From assembly GCF_958298935.1 (NCBI RefSeq), contig NC_084933.1, positions 9,221,001 to 9,285,000 on the forward strand: a stretch of DNA of 64,000 nt. Direction: 5' to 3'. Source of the stretch: Phragmites australis (lineage: Eukaryota; Streptophyta; Magnoliopsida; Poales; Poaceae). Every line of letters starts with the position of its first letter. The first letter of the stretch is position 1. Shown here piece by piece: positions 10,300-22,395 of this stretch. Below the pieces are notes generated by a model. The model ran no database searches. It saw only the letters and a program-made list of their open reading frames with translations, and had not been told where the DNA came from. Made by a program: the position numbers and the translations under genes.

Positions 10300-10884
10300 A
10301 TGTCAATGAATCTTCAAGTTTTCACGAAATCTAATAATTTTTTTGGTCAAAATCGCCCTCTCCCTCCAAAACCTATGCATGTTCGGTCGCCACTGTTCTA
10401 CTTCGATCTGGAGATAGGGGATGATGTACTGTTCTAATAGTACAGACGGCTTCATGTTTGGAGTCGTTTGTACTAAAGTGTCCCACATCTCTTCGGCTAT
10501 TTTCGCAGACGGCTCATGTTTGAAGCCGTCTGTATTAATTTGATGGACAACTCGTGTTTGGAGCCATCTGTGATATTTGTTTTATTACAGATGACTCCAA
10601 ATACGAGCTGTTTGTATTAATATTATAGGTCGCGCATATTTAGAGCCGTTTGTGATATTAGTTTTATTACAAACTGCTCTAAATACGAGTCATCTGTAAT
10701 ACTAATACAGACGGTTCCTATTAGATAGGAATCGTCTGTAATAAAAGCATCCCACCACCTTCAGAGGGGTCTCGTCATTATCATAAACGGTTCTTATGTA
10801 GAGCTGTTTGTAATAATCTTTGCACAGATGGCTCCACATATCCATCTGTATAAGGGTGTCTCACTAAATCATTCTGTAGTAGTG
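10300..10884. mobile_element. CACTA element H, right end only
   Basis: The stretch ends ATTCTGTAGTAGTG at 10884, the inverted form of the CACTACTACAGAAT terminus. From about 10430 it is full of subterminal repeats in both orientations, built on ACAGACGGCT and GAGCCGTCTGTA. Beyond 10884 the Tekay reading frame begins at once, and GCA (10885-10887) would be the 3-bp target duplication. No left terminus can be found, so H is one-ended or its left part and flank were deleted. No transposase is visible. Confidence 0.75.
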
Positions 10885-10887
10885 GCA

Positions 10888-12255
10888 CATGGTTAGAACT
10901 TATCAAGCACTACAATTTGAGAATCAACTACCACCTAGAAAAGGAAAATATAGTAGCTGATGTTTTAACCAGGAAATCTTGTTCCAGATGTGAAGGCTAT
11001 TCATGATACAATTTTAAGGGAATCTCATGATTCAACATATTCTATTCACCCAAGGAGTACCAAGATGTACCAAGATCTTAAAGATCGGTATTGGTGGTAC
11101 GGAATGAAACGAGCAGTAGCAAAATACATGGCTTTGTGTGACAACTGTCAGCGAGTCAAAGTAGAACATCAAAGACCAGCAGGATTGTTACAACCTTTGA
11201 AAGTACCCGAGTGGAAATGAGAAGAAATTAGCATGGATTTCATAGTGGGGCTACCTCAAACACAGTCAGGATATAATTCTATATGAGTTATAATCGAACA
11301 ATTGACAAAAGTAGCTCACTTCATTCTAGTCAAATAATCCTATCGAGGCTCGAACCTAGCTATGTTGTATATGTTCAGGATTTTGTGCCTGCATGGAGTA
11401 CCCAAAACAATTGTATCCAACTATGGTAGCTAGTTTACTTCATGATTCTAGCAACACTTACATGAGTCTATGGATACAAGGTTGAATTTTAGCTCAGCAT
11501 ATCATCCGCAAACTGATGGACAGACAGAAAGGGTAAATCAAATCCTTAAAGGCATGCTGAGAGCGTGTTCTTTCAAGAGTGGTAATAGTTGGGACAAGAA
11601 TTTACCGTATGCGGAGTTTTTGTACAACAACAGTTATCAAGCTAGTCTCAAGATGTCTCTTTTTGAAACCTTATATGGAAGAAAGTGTAGAACTGCGTTC
11701 TTCTAGAACCATACCGGGGAAAATCAAGTATTCGGCCCAGAAGTTCTAAGAGAAGCAGAGAGACAAGTACCAGAGATCAGGGATAATCTAAATACTGCTT
11801 AGTCAAGGCAAAAGAGCTATAAAGATAATCGATGCCGAAAACTAACTTTCGAAGTAGGAGACTTTGTGTATCTCAAGATATCACCTATAAGAGGTCTACG
11901 CAGATTCAAGCTCAAGGGCAAGCTTTCACCTCGGTTTATTGGTCCATACAAGATACTAGAAAGACGAGGAGAAGTAGCTTAGCAGCTTGAGTTACCTCCT
12001 CAACTCTTGGGAGTACATGCTGTTTTCCATGTGTCGCTGTTGAAAACGTGTTTGAGAGTTCCCGAAGAGTAGCTACCGGTAGAAGAACTGGATATGCAAG
12101 AAGATCTCTCTTACTTAGAATATCCGATCAAGATTCTTCAGATGTTAGAATGGGCTACCCGAAATAGGCGAATCCATATGTGCAAAGTGCAGTGGAAGCA
12201 TCACTCAGAAGAGGAAGCCACCTGGAAATATAGGAGTTGCATATTTTGCTTAATT
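10888..12255 (+). pseudogene. Tekay chromovirus pol 3' part, element G
   Basis: The plus strand starts in the end of RNase H (WLELIKHYNLRINYHLEKEN, then VADVLTRKS), then integrase: zinc module SHDSTYSIHPRSTKMYQDLK to CDNCQRVK (10990-11160), the core with SMDFIVGLP and [17 protein letters not shown], then the GPYKILERRGE module. It ends in a chromodomain remnant (YPIKILQMLEWATRNRRIHM, then CKVQWKHHSEEEATW) at about 12115-12235. Stops interrupt it, for example TGA at 11218 where Trp is expected. RT, protease and gag are lost to the left. Confidence 0.85.
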
Positions 12256-14972
12256 TAGAAGGAAATTAATTTCTAAATTTAATTTGTCATGTGTTATATT
12301 TATGCTTGATGCATTCATGCTGCAATAGTTGCATCAGGTTTTTGTGTGTGGAAAATGTTTGCAAAAGTTCGCTAGAAGACAGTCGTTCGAAAGCTTGTTG
12401 CAAAAATTGTTTGAAAAGAAAAAGAAAGCCCTTTTTCCTAAATCCTAAACCCTCACGGGCTGATTCCTAGCTAAGCCTAGCCCAGTTTCCGCTCTGTCCC
12501 TCGAGTTGTTTTCTTTTCCCTCTTCCCACATGCACCATGGCCCATTTTCCTTTCCTTGTCCTCACCCTCACTTCTCCTCCGTTTGGGTCGTCTCCCACGT
12601 GTGCTCTTCTGGTTGATCCGGCCTCCCCACATGAGCCGGTTGTCTCCCTGTGTCCCGCAAGCCGGCGCTGAGCTGCTCTACTGCAGAGCCTAGATCTTCT
12701 TCCACTTCCGATGGTTTCTCCTCCCAGCACTGCCTTGTCTCTATATCACCAGCCATTTCCAGCCAAATTCACTCGTCTCCGCACACGTTAATGCCAAATG
12801 AAAGTTGGAATGAAGTCGCACGTTTAGTTCCCTTGTGATCTGACTATTTTGCATGGTTTAAACCCCCTCAACCAAGCGTTTCTTTGGAGCTCTAAACCTG
12901 CTAGTGGTTTTAAATCGGTCGCTCGCTCGAAGTCCCTTCTCGGCCTATAAAAGCCCGATTATATCCCGGACTAAGCCTTCCCTTGCTCCACCACACTTTC
13001 CCCCCAACTTTTGTTTGCCTCACTGCCGCCCAGGAGCCCTTGCGCCGTGCTCGGGTCACCGCCGAGGGCCACCGTCGTTGCCAAGCTGTTGCTGCCCTCC
13101 TCGACACTCGGTGACCCATCGAACGACTTTGCCATCACTTGGTCAACGTGTTCCGTTGCTCACCGAAGCTCCACAATCACCCGCGAGACAAACTGCCGCC
13201 GCTTCGACCGTGCACCACCGTGCCCAGCTTACCGTCGCTGTTGTCCAGGACGGAGCTAAGCTAGGTGAGATAAGCGCTGACTGATCTAAATCGTAGGGCC
13301 GAGATTGCGTACCCCCTTCGTTCTTATGTAATCGGTCCATCGTGGACCATGGATTGGCCTGGCCCTTTGGCCATGGTCCACGGGTCCATGGATTTTTCCA
13401 TGGGGTTTTCGATAGAAAAATAATTCAGTTTTGCTTTATGAAGTCAGCTTGTGCAATAAAAAGTATTTTTAGAATAAAAATCTAGAAATTCCCAGAAATT
13501 AGGTAAAATTTGCAGATATGCCCCTAGAACTTCAAACCATCATAACTTTTTGCTCGTAGCTCAGATTTGGGCAATTTTTATGCTCAAATTCTCGTAGCGT
13601 TGTGTAGAATCTTTCTATAGGGTTTTTACCAAGTTTTATTACTGTTTGGTGTACTGTTCTTAGTAGTAGTCCTTTTATGTGCTTTTCTGGTTAGGAGGTG
13701 AGTAGTTGTGAACCTGCAAGACTAAGGTTTTGAAGACTTTGAGCAATCCTCAGCTAAAGGATGTTAGTTGATTATTCATCATTACATGCTTCTCTAAATT
13801 GAAAGCCTACGATGAAGGTTTATTAGATTTTATATTAATATCCTTATCACCGTTGATGTGTCATGGGAAATGAAGGGTAGCTTTACTATTCGCTATCATG
13901 GTTGGGGTAGATGTTAAACTTGACTAATGATTATGTAACATGAACCGGGTATGGTAATTTTGTAGCATCAAGGTATAGGAATCCTAACAGGATAGATGTG
14001 TCATGATGGTGCCAGAATGCACATGTGTGGGAAATGCACAGTTGGTTTGTGGTTGTTCCTGTATGGGATCCTAAGAACCGTTCTTGAACATGTAACCAGG
14101 CTAAACCGTACAACCACGAGACTTATATGGGTATGGCTTGGCCAATTAATTAGCCACCCATATGATTCGTAGGCACCAGTGGACGGTTGAGTGACACAAG
14201 AGGAGGCTCCATCACTATTAGCGATGAAACCTTAGTGGGTTCCTACAAGTCCACTGGTGGCTTCTGCATTGATGGAACTTTGTAAAAGCCTTGTAGTGAG
14301 ACCCTGACTCTACACCCCGGAAGTGTGAAGCAACACGGGAATCATGACTCATGGGGAAAGCTATGCAAAGTCTACAGAGTATAAAACTGATCGATCAGCC
14401 GTGCTCACGGTCAAGAGCGGGCTTAGACTTCTTGATTAGTTGGGATCAGGGTATGGTTGGTCAGGTAGCCGAGTAATAGAATTACCTGGTGAGTCTTGGT
14501 GGTCGTATAGAATTTGATGAGCTGTTTATCTTGATATAATTGTGTCTTCACATTCAATAAATAGGATGCCTGTTGTTGAGGTTATAGGTCAAGGTTGCTT
14601 AGTGCAGTACACCAGTGTCTAGCCTTTTCTTGACTTAAGCCCCATATCATGCTTTCCCTTCACTTGCGAAGTACATTATGTACTCACACCCGTTGCCCCT
14701 TTCTTGCATTCTTCTGCTGTTCAAAAGCCTTCAATGAAGCTACATCCTTCGATGGAGATGACATCAACTCGGAGCTCCTTTTCTATGCTGATGTGCCCTC
14801 GGTTGTCGCCTTTGGAAGATGGAAGACCCTCTGGTGCTGGGGTTTTATTTTCCGTTATGTGTCTTTTCTTCTAGACCCTTGTGTTACACTGATGATGTAA
14901 CACATGTATGAAACTTGATCTTAGAATACATGTGTTTTACTGGGTTTTGTTCCTTTAAAACTGGGTGTTACA
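12256..14972 (+). repeat. 3' LTR of Tekay element G
   Basis: About 2.7 kb of non-coding sequence follows the chromodomain and ends GGGTGTTACA at 14972. Length and position fit the long LTRs of Tekay elements (T2 has 2979 bp). A TATA box at 12943 supports promoter function. The left edge is not clean: no polypurine tract or TGT start is seen, so a small deletion probably removed both. The GC-rich open stretches at 12467-13340 lie downstream of the TATA box and are shadows rather than genes. Confidence 0.6.
12943..12952 (+). promoter_or_regulatory. TATA box of the G LTR
   Basis: CCTATAAAAG in the plus direction, in GC-rich surroundings, followed by a pyrimidine-rich tract with possible starts some 30 bases on. 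It is the likely promoter core of this LTR. Confidence 0.55.
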
Positions 14973-15045
14973 TAATAGTTGTATCACCGCTGGTCATTAA
15001 GCCACTACCGATTTTGGAAAACAACCGGCAATGCTAATAGGTTAT

Positions 15046-16204
15046 CACTACTAGTTCGTATTAGAAATCGGCAATGATACACATCACTGCCAATTTTTAA
15101 TATGAACCGGCAACGATGAAGAAGCCAGACCTGAAATTTCTATTCAATCAGCCTTTTCCTCGCAACTGAGCTCGGGTCTGAGATTTTGTCCAAGTCCCAG
15201 ACTCCTGGCGTAAGAGATAAGGTCTCTTCTCCTCTCTCTCGGTCTCCTCGCCCCCCCCCCCCCCTCTCTCTTTTTCATCAAAATCCCTCTCGGTCCCAAC
15301 CCCACCGCCCATTGCCGACCGCAATGTTCGCAAGGTCCTCCTCCTACTCGGTCTCCCCACAAGCCTCTAGTCCTTGGCAACCTCCTCACGACTGCCACCC
15401 TCACCGCCCTCCTCACGGCCTCCACCCTCTATTTCTCTATGGCAGTGGCATGTGGAAGTCGAGGAGTGCGGCGATCTGGTGAGGCTTCCTTGGGAAGCTG
15501 GATCCGGCGATGAGGCCTCCATGGGTGGTCGGATCCGATGCCGCCACCGGCCACCATCTCCTCCACGAGGCTTCCCCGTCACCACCTCCGCCAGCCATGT
15601 CCTCCAAAGATCCTCCTCTGCCTCGGTCTCCCCACCAGCCTCGTCTTGGGTACTTGCCTCAACACCGTGGTTGGCGCCTCCCTGCACCCATGGTTTATCC
15701 TGATCCATCCCTTCCCGGAGCTCGCAGCCGCCGCCCGTGCACTGGCTCCTTCTTCGATGCCTTCAAGGGCTCCTCCGTTTCCACGACAGTCGCATCCTTA
15801 TCCTCTGTAGCAGTAGAAGCCATGGCGTTGTCCTCGATGACAATAGTTGTGTGTGTTGTGGTGGTAGCCTTCGTGCCGTCGCATTTTTCTATGCAGGCCG
15901 GCCAAGAGTGTGGCGGTGGAGTGGAGCACGCGCGGTGGCTAAGCACGTGATGGTGGAATGGCAAGCGAGGGGCTCCGGCGACCTTGAGCAGTAGTGGGTG
16001 CCAGCAAGCGAGCAGCGGTGGAGCTAGTGTGGGGGGCCGAGTGGCATCCAAGATTTTTTTTCCTGAAAATACCAGTACAGTCAGTTGACAACAGCCAGCA
16101 GTGATAGCAATCCGACTATCACTGTCTATTGCGTACTGCCGGTTCCAAAACCAGCAGTGAAAGCTAGTTTGGAACCGGCAGTGAATGTGTATTTTGTAGT
16201 AGTG
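15046..16204. mobile_element. Small non-autonomous CACTA element I
   Basis: Begins CACTACTAGTTCG and ends TTTTGTAGTAGTG, inverted over 8 bp. Both flanks carry subterminal motifs AACCGGCA and CACTGCC (15046-15115 and 16080-16190). The inside (15140-15990) is GC-rich with a pyrimidine-rich lead, a long C run near 15250 and overlapping open stretches on both strands, but no known domain. The flanking triplets do not match (TAT and GCG), and similar motifs occur just outside at 14980-15045, so the true left end may be elsewhere. Confidence 0.55.
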
Positions 16205-16205
16205 G

Positions 16206-16535
16206 CGGATCAAGCTCTGCTTCGATGGTCCACTCTCTACTTCAAGATCTAGCTTGTACAGATTAAGCCCCGCTTCGGCAGTCCACACTTTGCATCGGGA
16301 TTAGCTTCCATGGATTGAGCCCTACTTTGGCAGTCCGATCTCTACATCAAGGTTTGTCTCTGTGGATCGAGCTCTGCTTCGGCGATCTGCTCTTCGCATA
16401 GAATTTTGCCTCCATGGAGCGGAGTTCACTTCGGCGGTCCGGTCTCCACATCTAGGTTCGGCCTCCATGAATCAAGATCCGCTTCAGCATTAGTCTCTCT
16501 GCATCAGGATTCGCCTTCGCGAATTGAGCTTCCCA
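16206..16535. repeat. Degenerate tandem repeat, about 52-bp period
   Basis: About six imperfect units, each with a GATCGAGCTCTGCTTCGGC-like core, then GTCC.CTCT..ATC and a CCTCCATG-like word. Starts fall near 16210, 16262, 16313, 16366, 16418 and 16470. No coding function is apparent. Confidence 0.65.
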
Positions 16536-16544
16536 CCTCATATC

Positions 16545-17060
16545 AACCTCAACTTTGCTAGGCTTTGTCGCCTCCAGAGCATGCTTGAGGGAGTACATCT
16601 ACCTTGGCTTCATCAACTTCGCCTTCACCAAGCTTTGTCGCCTCCAGACCACGCCTAAGGGGGTACTTCTCCTTCAACTTCATCAACTTCACCTTCCCCA
16701 TGCTTCATCACTGCCAAAGTATACCGTAGGAAATATGACTCTTTTGGTTTCATTGCCAAAGGCTACACCAACCCTCGTCGACTCCTAAGTGCATCGGAGG
16801 GAGTATGAGTCCCTCAGCTTCATCATCGGTGTCGACTAATTCAGGCTTTGCCACCATCCAAGTATGTCAGAGGGAGTACGAGTGCCTTGGCTTTATCGTC
16901 GGCCTTGACTATGTCAGGCTTCGCCACCACCAGAGTACACCGAAGAGAGTATGACTCCTTCGGCTACATCAGCCTCGGCTTCATTCAGCTTCATTGACCC
17001 TGGAGTACAACTCCCTCAGTTTTGACAACATCAATCCCACCAAGTGTCGTTAACACCATA
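16545..17060. repeat. Degenerate tandem repeat, about 75-85-bp period
   Basis: Imperfect units share GGCTTTGTCGCC, CCAGAG, GAGGGAGTAC and CTTGGCTTCATC. At least five can be traced. The style (cttcg/cttca words, short degenerate units) resembles internal repeats of large non-autonomous LTR elements, but no LTR is attached. Confidence 0.55.
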
Positions 17061-18040
17061 GTGTCGCTCAAGTATTGAGGGGAGTTCATAGTTTGTTCTA
17101 CAACACCGGTTAATGAGGGAGTAGGAGATAATACTAGGTTGCGACCAACTCTATAGCTTTTCCTAAATTTAACCGATGCTTCCGAACAAGCGCACTTGTT
17201 GGCTACGACCTTTTGGCCCACATACCGTCAACACTTTAGACATCGAGCAGCTTTGTGGCCACAACCTAGTCAGTCCGTGAGACTTTGTCCACACCTTTGA
17301 CCACACCAGGGTTAATCAGTGTGCGAAGTAAGCCTGAGGATTTAGCTCTACCGCAACTTCGACGAAGCTTTGGCCCTACTTCGACATTAGGATTTGGCTC
17401 TATTTTGACATTCGACAAACCTTCAGCTTGACTTCATCGATGACTTTCACTCCGCCAAACTTCATTGGTATTGGAATACACCGAAGCGAGTGCAACTCCT
17501 TTGGCTTCACTTGGGTACTGCCACTACAGATTTTGCTAGGCCGTGGGGCTCTATCGACAACCCCTTTGTCTACATCGATGATGACTACTTTGGCCATGCC
17601 TTCATTAACTTCAGTGTGCATGAGAGTTTGCTTCATCAGCTTAGGCTCGAGCTCTGGCCTTATGACTAACCATGTCTTCGGCACTTCGGACTTCAAGTTA
17701 CTATACAATCGCAACCACGTCAAACCATGAGACTTCGTTGATTTTGACTACTACACAAAACCTCATCAATAATAGGATACAAATGAGGAAGTACAACTAT
17801 AGGAGTACACCAGACTTGGCTTCGCAGGGCGCTGTCGCCAATCTTCGTTGAGTACCATCACCATGGCTCCCCGTCAATTTTGTCAAGTTGAACGACCTCA
17901 TTAATGGGTTCAGCTCACCATCAACTCCAACACACTTCGTCAGGTACCCAAAGGTGCCAAGTACACCTGTGGGTACAACGCCTTTGACTCTGGCAAGCTT
18001 CACCGAATACTTTACGGGGCTCCGTCAACTATGACTCCGC
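17061..18040. other. Diverged continuation of the repeat region
   Basis: No gene seen. Scattered words of the preceding repeat (CTTTGGCTTCAC, GAGTACACC, CTTCATCG) recur until about 18040, where minus-strand gypsy gag starts abruptly. The open stretches of about 100 codons at 17400-17730 on both strands are not supported by any motif. Confidence 0.4.
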
Positions 18041-18720
18041 TCAGCTTCATCACCACTAGAAAACATGGGAATATAAAATTTGGACTTAGTGATGAAATCC
18101 ACGTCATCATCCTGGTGACAATGATGCACATTGTTCTAATAGTTGCGGTGGCAAAACTGTCTGTCATCATAGTCATCGGCGTTGAAGATATCATCACCAA
18201 CTAGCTCAGCCTCGTCACCCACGATATCATCCCCATGTGCAACAGCATTGTCAGCAACAATACCCCTCCTCCTTGGGCCAAGTTGCCCTGGCCTCATCCA
18301 TGTGGATTAGGGTGTGCCGCTGCTGCTACCGCACTGTTTTGTCATGCAGCGAGGTGACGAGACTGTCACTGTCCGTGCTCCTTGTAAAAGCAAATCGTAC
18401 GTTCATCAGCCACCGTGCTGCATGGCTCATTGTGTTGAGCGTGAGGGTTCCCTGGTCCATGCACATTCATGTTGTCAGCCCGTGTATCCTCACATGCAGT
18501 GAGAGCCGCAAACATGTCCCGCATCTCCAGGAAGTTGGCATTGATATCCTTACGCAGCTGCGTGACCTCCTCCCCAATGGAGTTTTAACCTGTCTGAACA
18601 TCCCCGAGTTCCTCGTGCACATGTCCATCTCCATCCTTGATTTCCTTCATAATTATGGAACAAAGAGCTTGGAACTCTACCCATGTAACCAGTACATCCA
18701 AGTCATGCGGATTCTCGAGT
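18041..18720 (-). pseudogene. Gypsy gag N-terminal part, element S
   Basis: Minus-strand reading near 18060-18127 gives HHCHQDDDVDFITKSKF, then IPMFSSGDE, matching gag of J at 53016-53276 (HHHRQDIDEDFIAKPKLAIP, then IFSGG). Rightward similarity to J continues in the stretch upstream of its capsid domain. The C-terminal half of gag is cut off at 18040 by repeats. It is heavily mutated. Confidence 0.65.
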
Positions 18721-19568
18721 CCTTACATTATGATAGTGACAAACACCAAGTGAAAAGTATAAGTGTATATAAATGGAACACTCAACACGCAAAACTCACC
18801 ATCTTGAAACAAGCTTACCATTCCGCAATGAATTAGATACAACAAACTTACACTTGCGGTAGCAAATGAGAAATACTAGGCAATGTATGAGAGAATACCA
18901 AGAGAAAGGCAGCGTAAGACACCGATGTAGGTGGAGCTTGGTGGGTAAAAGAACTATCACAATTCTGAAATCTAGATAGCCCAATTAATCCCAATGCACC
19001 AACTCACAATTTCTAATTGCTGATCGATGATATAAGTGAGGAACAAACATCAACACACACGCGCAAAGATAATGGAACTATTACAATCAAGGAATGAGCT
19101 AGAAAATTTCAAATGTCAATGACAAAGCTGGCATTGCAATTGTGCAGAGAGAGACGCTAGTTATTGCTCAAAACGAAAAGGAGGGCATAAGATTGTTCAA
19201 CTATATGCGCAACAACAGAAACAACACTTAATGGCCTGCAGCTCCGAAAATAATACCAAATGATATCCAGCTATGGCCGAAATCTTTTCTTATTTTTTTC
19301 CTTCTTTTTTTGGGTGTCCTCTACCTTATTTAGTGCACACTTAGTGCACACAACTACAATGGGTAGTTCCTCAAGCAAGACAACAAGCTAGTCTAAATAT
19401 GTAGGAAAGGTTTTACAAACGGACATATGTTTCTCAAATAAAATAAAACGTGCAACACACAAGATATATGAGAGGTTTTGTTGCACAAACTTCAGGACAC
19501 TCAAATCCAACTCAAAACGCTCAAGATATTATGATTGCAGTGTTTGTCCGATGTTCCAAAAGGTAATG
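18721..19568 (-). other. 5' leader of gypsy element S
   Basis: Non-coding but alignable by eye to 53831-54543 of J (shared words such as CACCAAGTGAAAA, TGGAACACTCAAC and CAAGCTTA). It separates gag from the LTR. No convincing primer-binding site is seen just before 19569, unlike in J. Confidence 0.5.
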
Positions 19569-20250
19569 TGATAAGTCGATTGGTGGAGTTTCGATGTTAA
19601 TGATCCAAAGGCTCCAACCAGAAGAGATCGAAAACCCTCACAACAACTACACCACTACTCCATAGTTATCAGCCCTGCCAAAACACGGTTGACCTCACCA
19701 AGAAGGCTTTTCCTGCAAACGAATCGAGAATACAAGCAAGAAAATGGTACATGCAATTTGAATATTGCTAATTACCAATGAAGAACTCAAAGGTGGAATT
19801 CCACAAACCGATATACGGTGAAACTGTTTACAACAGAATAATCTAAGAAAAACTGTAGCCTAAACTATGACGGCTCCTGTATATATATATAGGGGGATGT
19901 GAGGAGGTCAACCTAGGTTTGTGGAGCCGTAGCGAGAGGCGTACACAACCTGTACTCCGACCCGGCACGTTTATAAGACCCGACAAGGTCCAAAATGGTA
20001 ATCAATATTTTATTTCAACAATTCTGATTAATTTCTAATGGATCCAAGGGTGAGACTACATCCATTGGAAATGTCTCGTCATAAGCTTTCTTGCAAGTCC
20101 AAGAATGCCACAATGGGACTTCGTACACGAAAGTTATGTTTGTTTTATTGATGTTTTGTCCTGAGACTCTAAATAGAATTTGGAGTCCGATTAGAGCTCT
20201 ACTTTTAATCTAAGTAGACTTGGCTTTCTAGGGATAATGTCCATATGAGC
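19569..20250 (-). repeat. LTR of gypsy element S
   Basis: Begins TGATAAGTCGATT on the plus strand, like the first bases of this window and 54544. It holds a TATATATATATA run near 19881. The right edge is placed where sequence shared with A and 33180 (TTCCTAAG word) starts. Left of it are gag and leader; right of it is the end of a pol gene, so one LTR serves two partial copies. Confidence 0.6.
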
Positions 20251-21720
20251 TTACGATGCTTCTCACATATTCCTAAGCGACAAAACATCATAAGGATTTA
20301 GTAGCAACCCAACTAAAAGAGAATGAAAAGGGAGGAACGAGTTCACCTGGTGATTTAATTGTCGCACATGTGCTTTTGTAATTGTTCCATGTATATCTTG
20401 AAGACTAGCATTGGACATATCCGAAGGAATATTGTCCTCATCATCCTCCCCCTTTTGAATTGGAGTCATCCTCGAGTCGTGCTCACCTTTTTCTCCCACA
20501 TATGGCTTCAAATCTGAAATGTGAGACTAACCCTAAAATCTGCAGGTAGATCCAATTTATATAATTGTCATTTATTTTCTCAATTATCTGAAAATATATA
20601 ATCAACTCTAGGCATCAACTTTGATTTTCTAAACTCTAAAAACCTATCCTTTCTCAAATGCAACCAAACTAAATCACATTTTATTTCTTTTCTACCTTTA
20701 CTTCCGGCAACCCTATACTTTTCAGTCATGTGATATTCTCTTTATTTGTTTCATGCAACTTAAGAATTAATTCAGCACATTCTAAATATCCAAATTAAGA
20801 TCTTTAGTAGTAGGCAAATGTAGTAAATCAATAAGAGCACCAGGATTAAAACCATACACTACCTGAAATAGACTTACCTTAGTGGTAGAGTGTACTGACT
20901 TCTTGTAAGCAAATTCAATATGTGGTAAACACTCTTCCCATATCTTCAAATTCTATTTTAAAACAGCCCGCAACATGGTGGATAACGTGCGGTTAACGAC
21001 TTTCGTTTGTCCATCAGTATGGGGATGGCATGTAGTAGAAAATATAGTTTCGTCCCTAATTTATTCCAAAGTGATCTCCAAAAGTGGCTCAAAAACTTTG
21101 CATCATGGTTTGATACATTTATATTAGGCACTTCATGTAGGCGGACAATTTCTCTAAAAAACAAATCAGCTATGTTTAATCAGCTATGTTTGTAGCATCA
21201 CCGCTTTTAATATGCTGTTTTAGAAAATTGGTCAACACCTAGAAATATGCTATCTCTCCCCCTTTGTCCTAGGAAACCCTAAAACAAACTATAGAAGTAT
21301 CCTCCCAAGGTACACTAGGAACAAGAAGAGACATGTAAAGACCATATGGATTTAATCTAGACTTAGCTTTATTGCAAGTAGTAAAGCGTGACATGTAGCG
21401 CTCGACATCGTGTCTCATCTTTGGCCAAAAGAAATGGGCGGCCAGCACATCTGCTATCTTCGTTGCTCCAAAATGTGTCATCAAACCTCCTCCATGCGCC
21501 TCCTACAACAACACAAGATGAACAGAGCTAGCTGGAATGTATAGCTTGTTAGCACGATAGAGCAAACCGTTATTCAGCACATATTTATTCTATATTTTCC
21601 CTTCTTTACAATGTTTAAGCACTTTTTTAAAGTCCAAATCAGTGGCATATAAGTCTTTAATGGTCTTTAAACCAAAAATCTTATGATCAAGTTGAGATAA
21701 CATGGTATAACACTTAGAAA
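20251..21720 (-). pseudogene. Gypsy integrase, element S
   Basis: Minus-strand tail HGTITKAHVRQLNHQVNSFL lies at 20300-20390. The core shows [20 protein letters not shown], with the second catalytic Asp context damaged, and only traces of the TDGQTE region. The zinc module at 21370-21484 reads HFGATKIADVLAAHFFWPKM, then RFTTC, where the first Cys of the pair is replaced by Phe. Many frameshifts make it more decayed than A. Confidence 0.75.
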
Positions 21721-22395
21721 GCGCATCAACAATCACACTGTCCTTATCTTTGTTATGCTTTATAACATATGGAAATGACTCAATAAATTCTACACATTTA
21801 GCATGTCATTTATTTAGTTTATCTTGACTTCTAATATGTTTAAGCAATTCATGATCAGAATGTATAACAAATTTTTGGGCCATACACAATGTTGCAAAGT
21901 TTCAAGGACACAAAGTAAAGCATACAATTCTTTACCATAGGTAGAATAATTCAGACTTGGTTCACATAATTTCTTACTGAAATAAGCAACTGGTTTACCT
22001 TCTTAAATTAGAACACTTTTAATTCCAATCCCGCTAGCATCATATTCTAGTTCAAAAGTCTTACTGAAATCCAGGAGTTGGAACATTGGAGCATAGGTGA
22101 GCTTCTCTTTCAACAACTTGAATGATTTTTCTTGTGTAAATCCCCATTTAAAAGCTACTCCTTTGTTTGTCAACTTATTCAATGGGGCAGCAATTGTTCT
22201 AAAATCCCACACAAAACATCGATAGAATCTCAGAAGACCATGAAAGCTTCTCACCTGAGTGATAGTCTCAGGGGTCGGCAAGCTTTTAATGGCTTCAATT
22301 TTTGCTTCATCAACCTATATTCCCTGTCGAGTAATAACATAACCAAAAGAATATATTCGATCCATGTAAAATATGCACTTTTCAAGGTTACCAAA
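21721..22395 (-). pseudogene. Gypsy RNase H and RT end, element S
   Basis: Minus-strand 22003-22281 reads ETITQVRSFHGLLRFYRCFV, then APLNKLTNKGVAFKW and [20 protein letters not shown], the RT-connection and start of RNase H. The rest of RNase H is at 21721-22000. The sequence is cut at 22395 by the LTR of B within a segment that in J continues as GTTACCAAACAG. The other half of RT is not found beyond B. Confidence 0.75.

Noticed and set aside
12467..13340. Several GC-rich ORFs of 60-126 codons
   Set aside because: They lie inside the G LTR downstream of its TATA box, on both strands, with no motif.
15000..15046. Alternative CACTA start at 15003 (CACTACCG)
   Set aside because: Matches the right end less well than the start at 15046, and no target duplication supports either.
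15250..15266. Long C homopolymer as a biological signal
   Set aside because: Length of such runs is unreliable in sequence data and it sits in low-complexity sequence.
15144..15950. Proline-rich host genes in overlapping GC-rich frames
   Set aside because: Frames are open on both strands with low-complexity translations, no domain, and they lie within CACTA-type ends.
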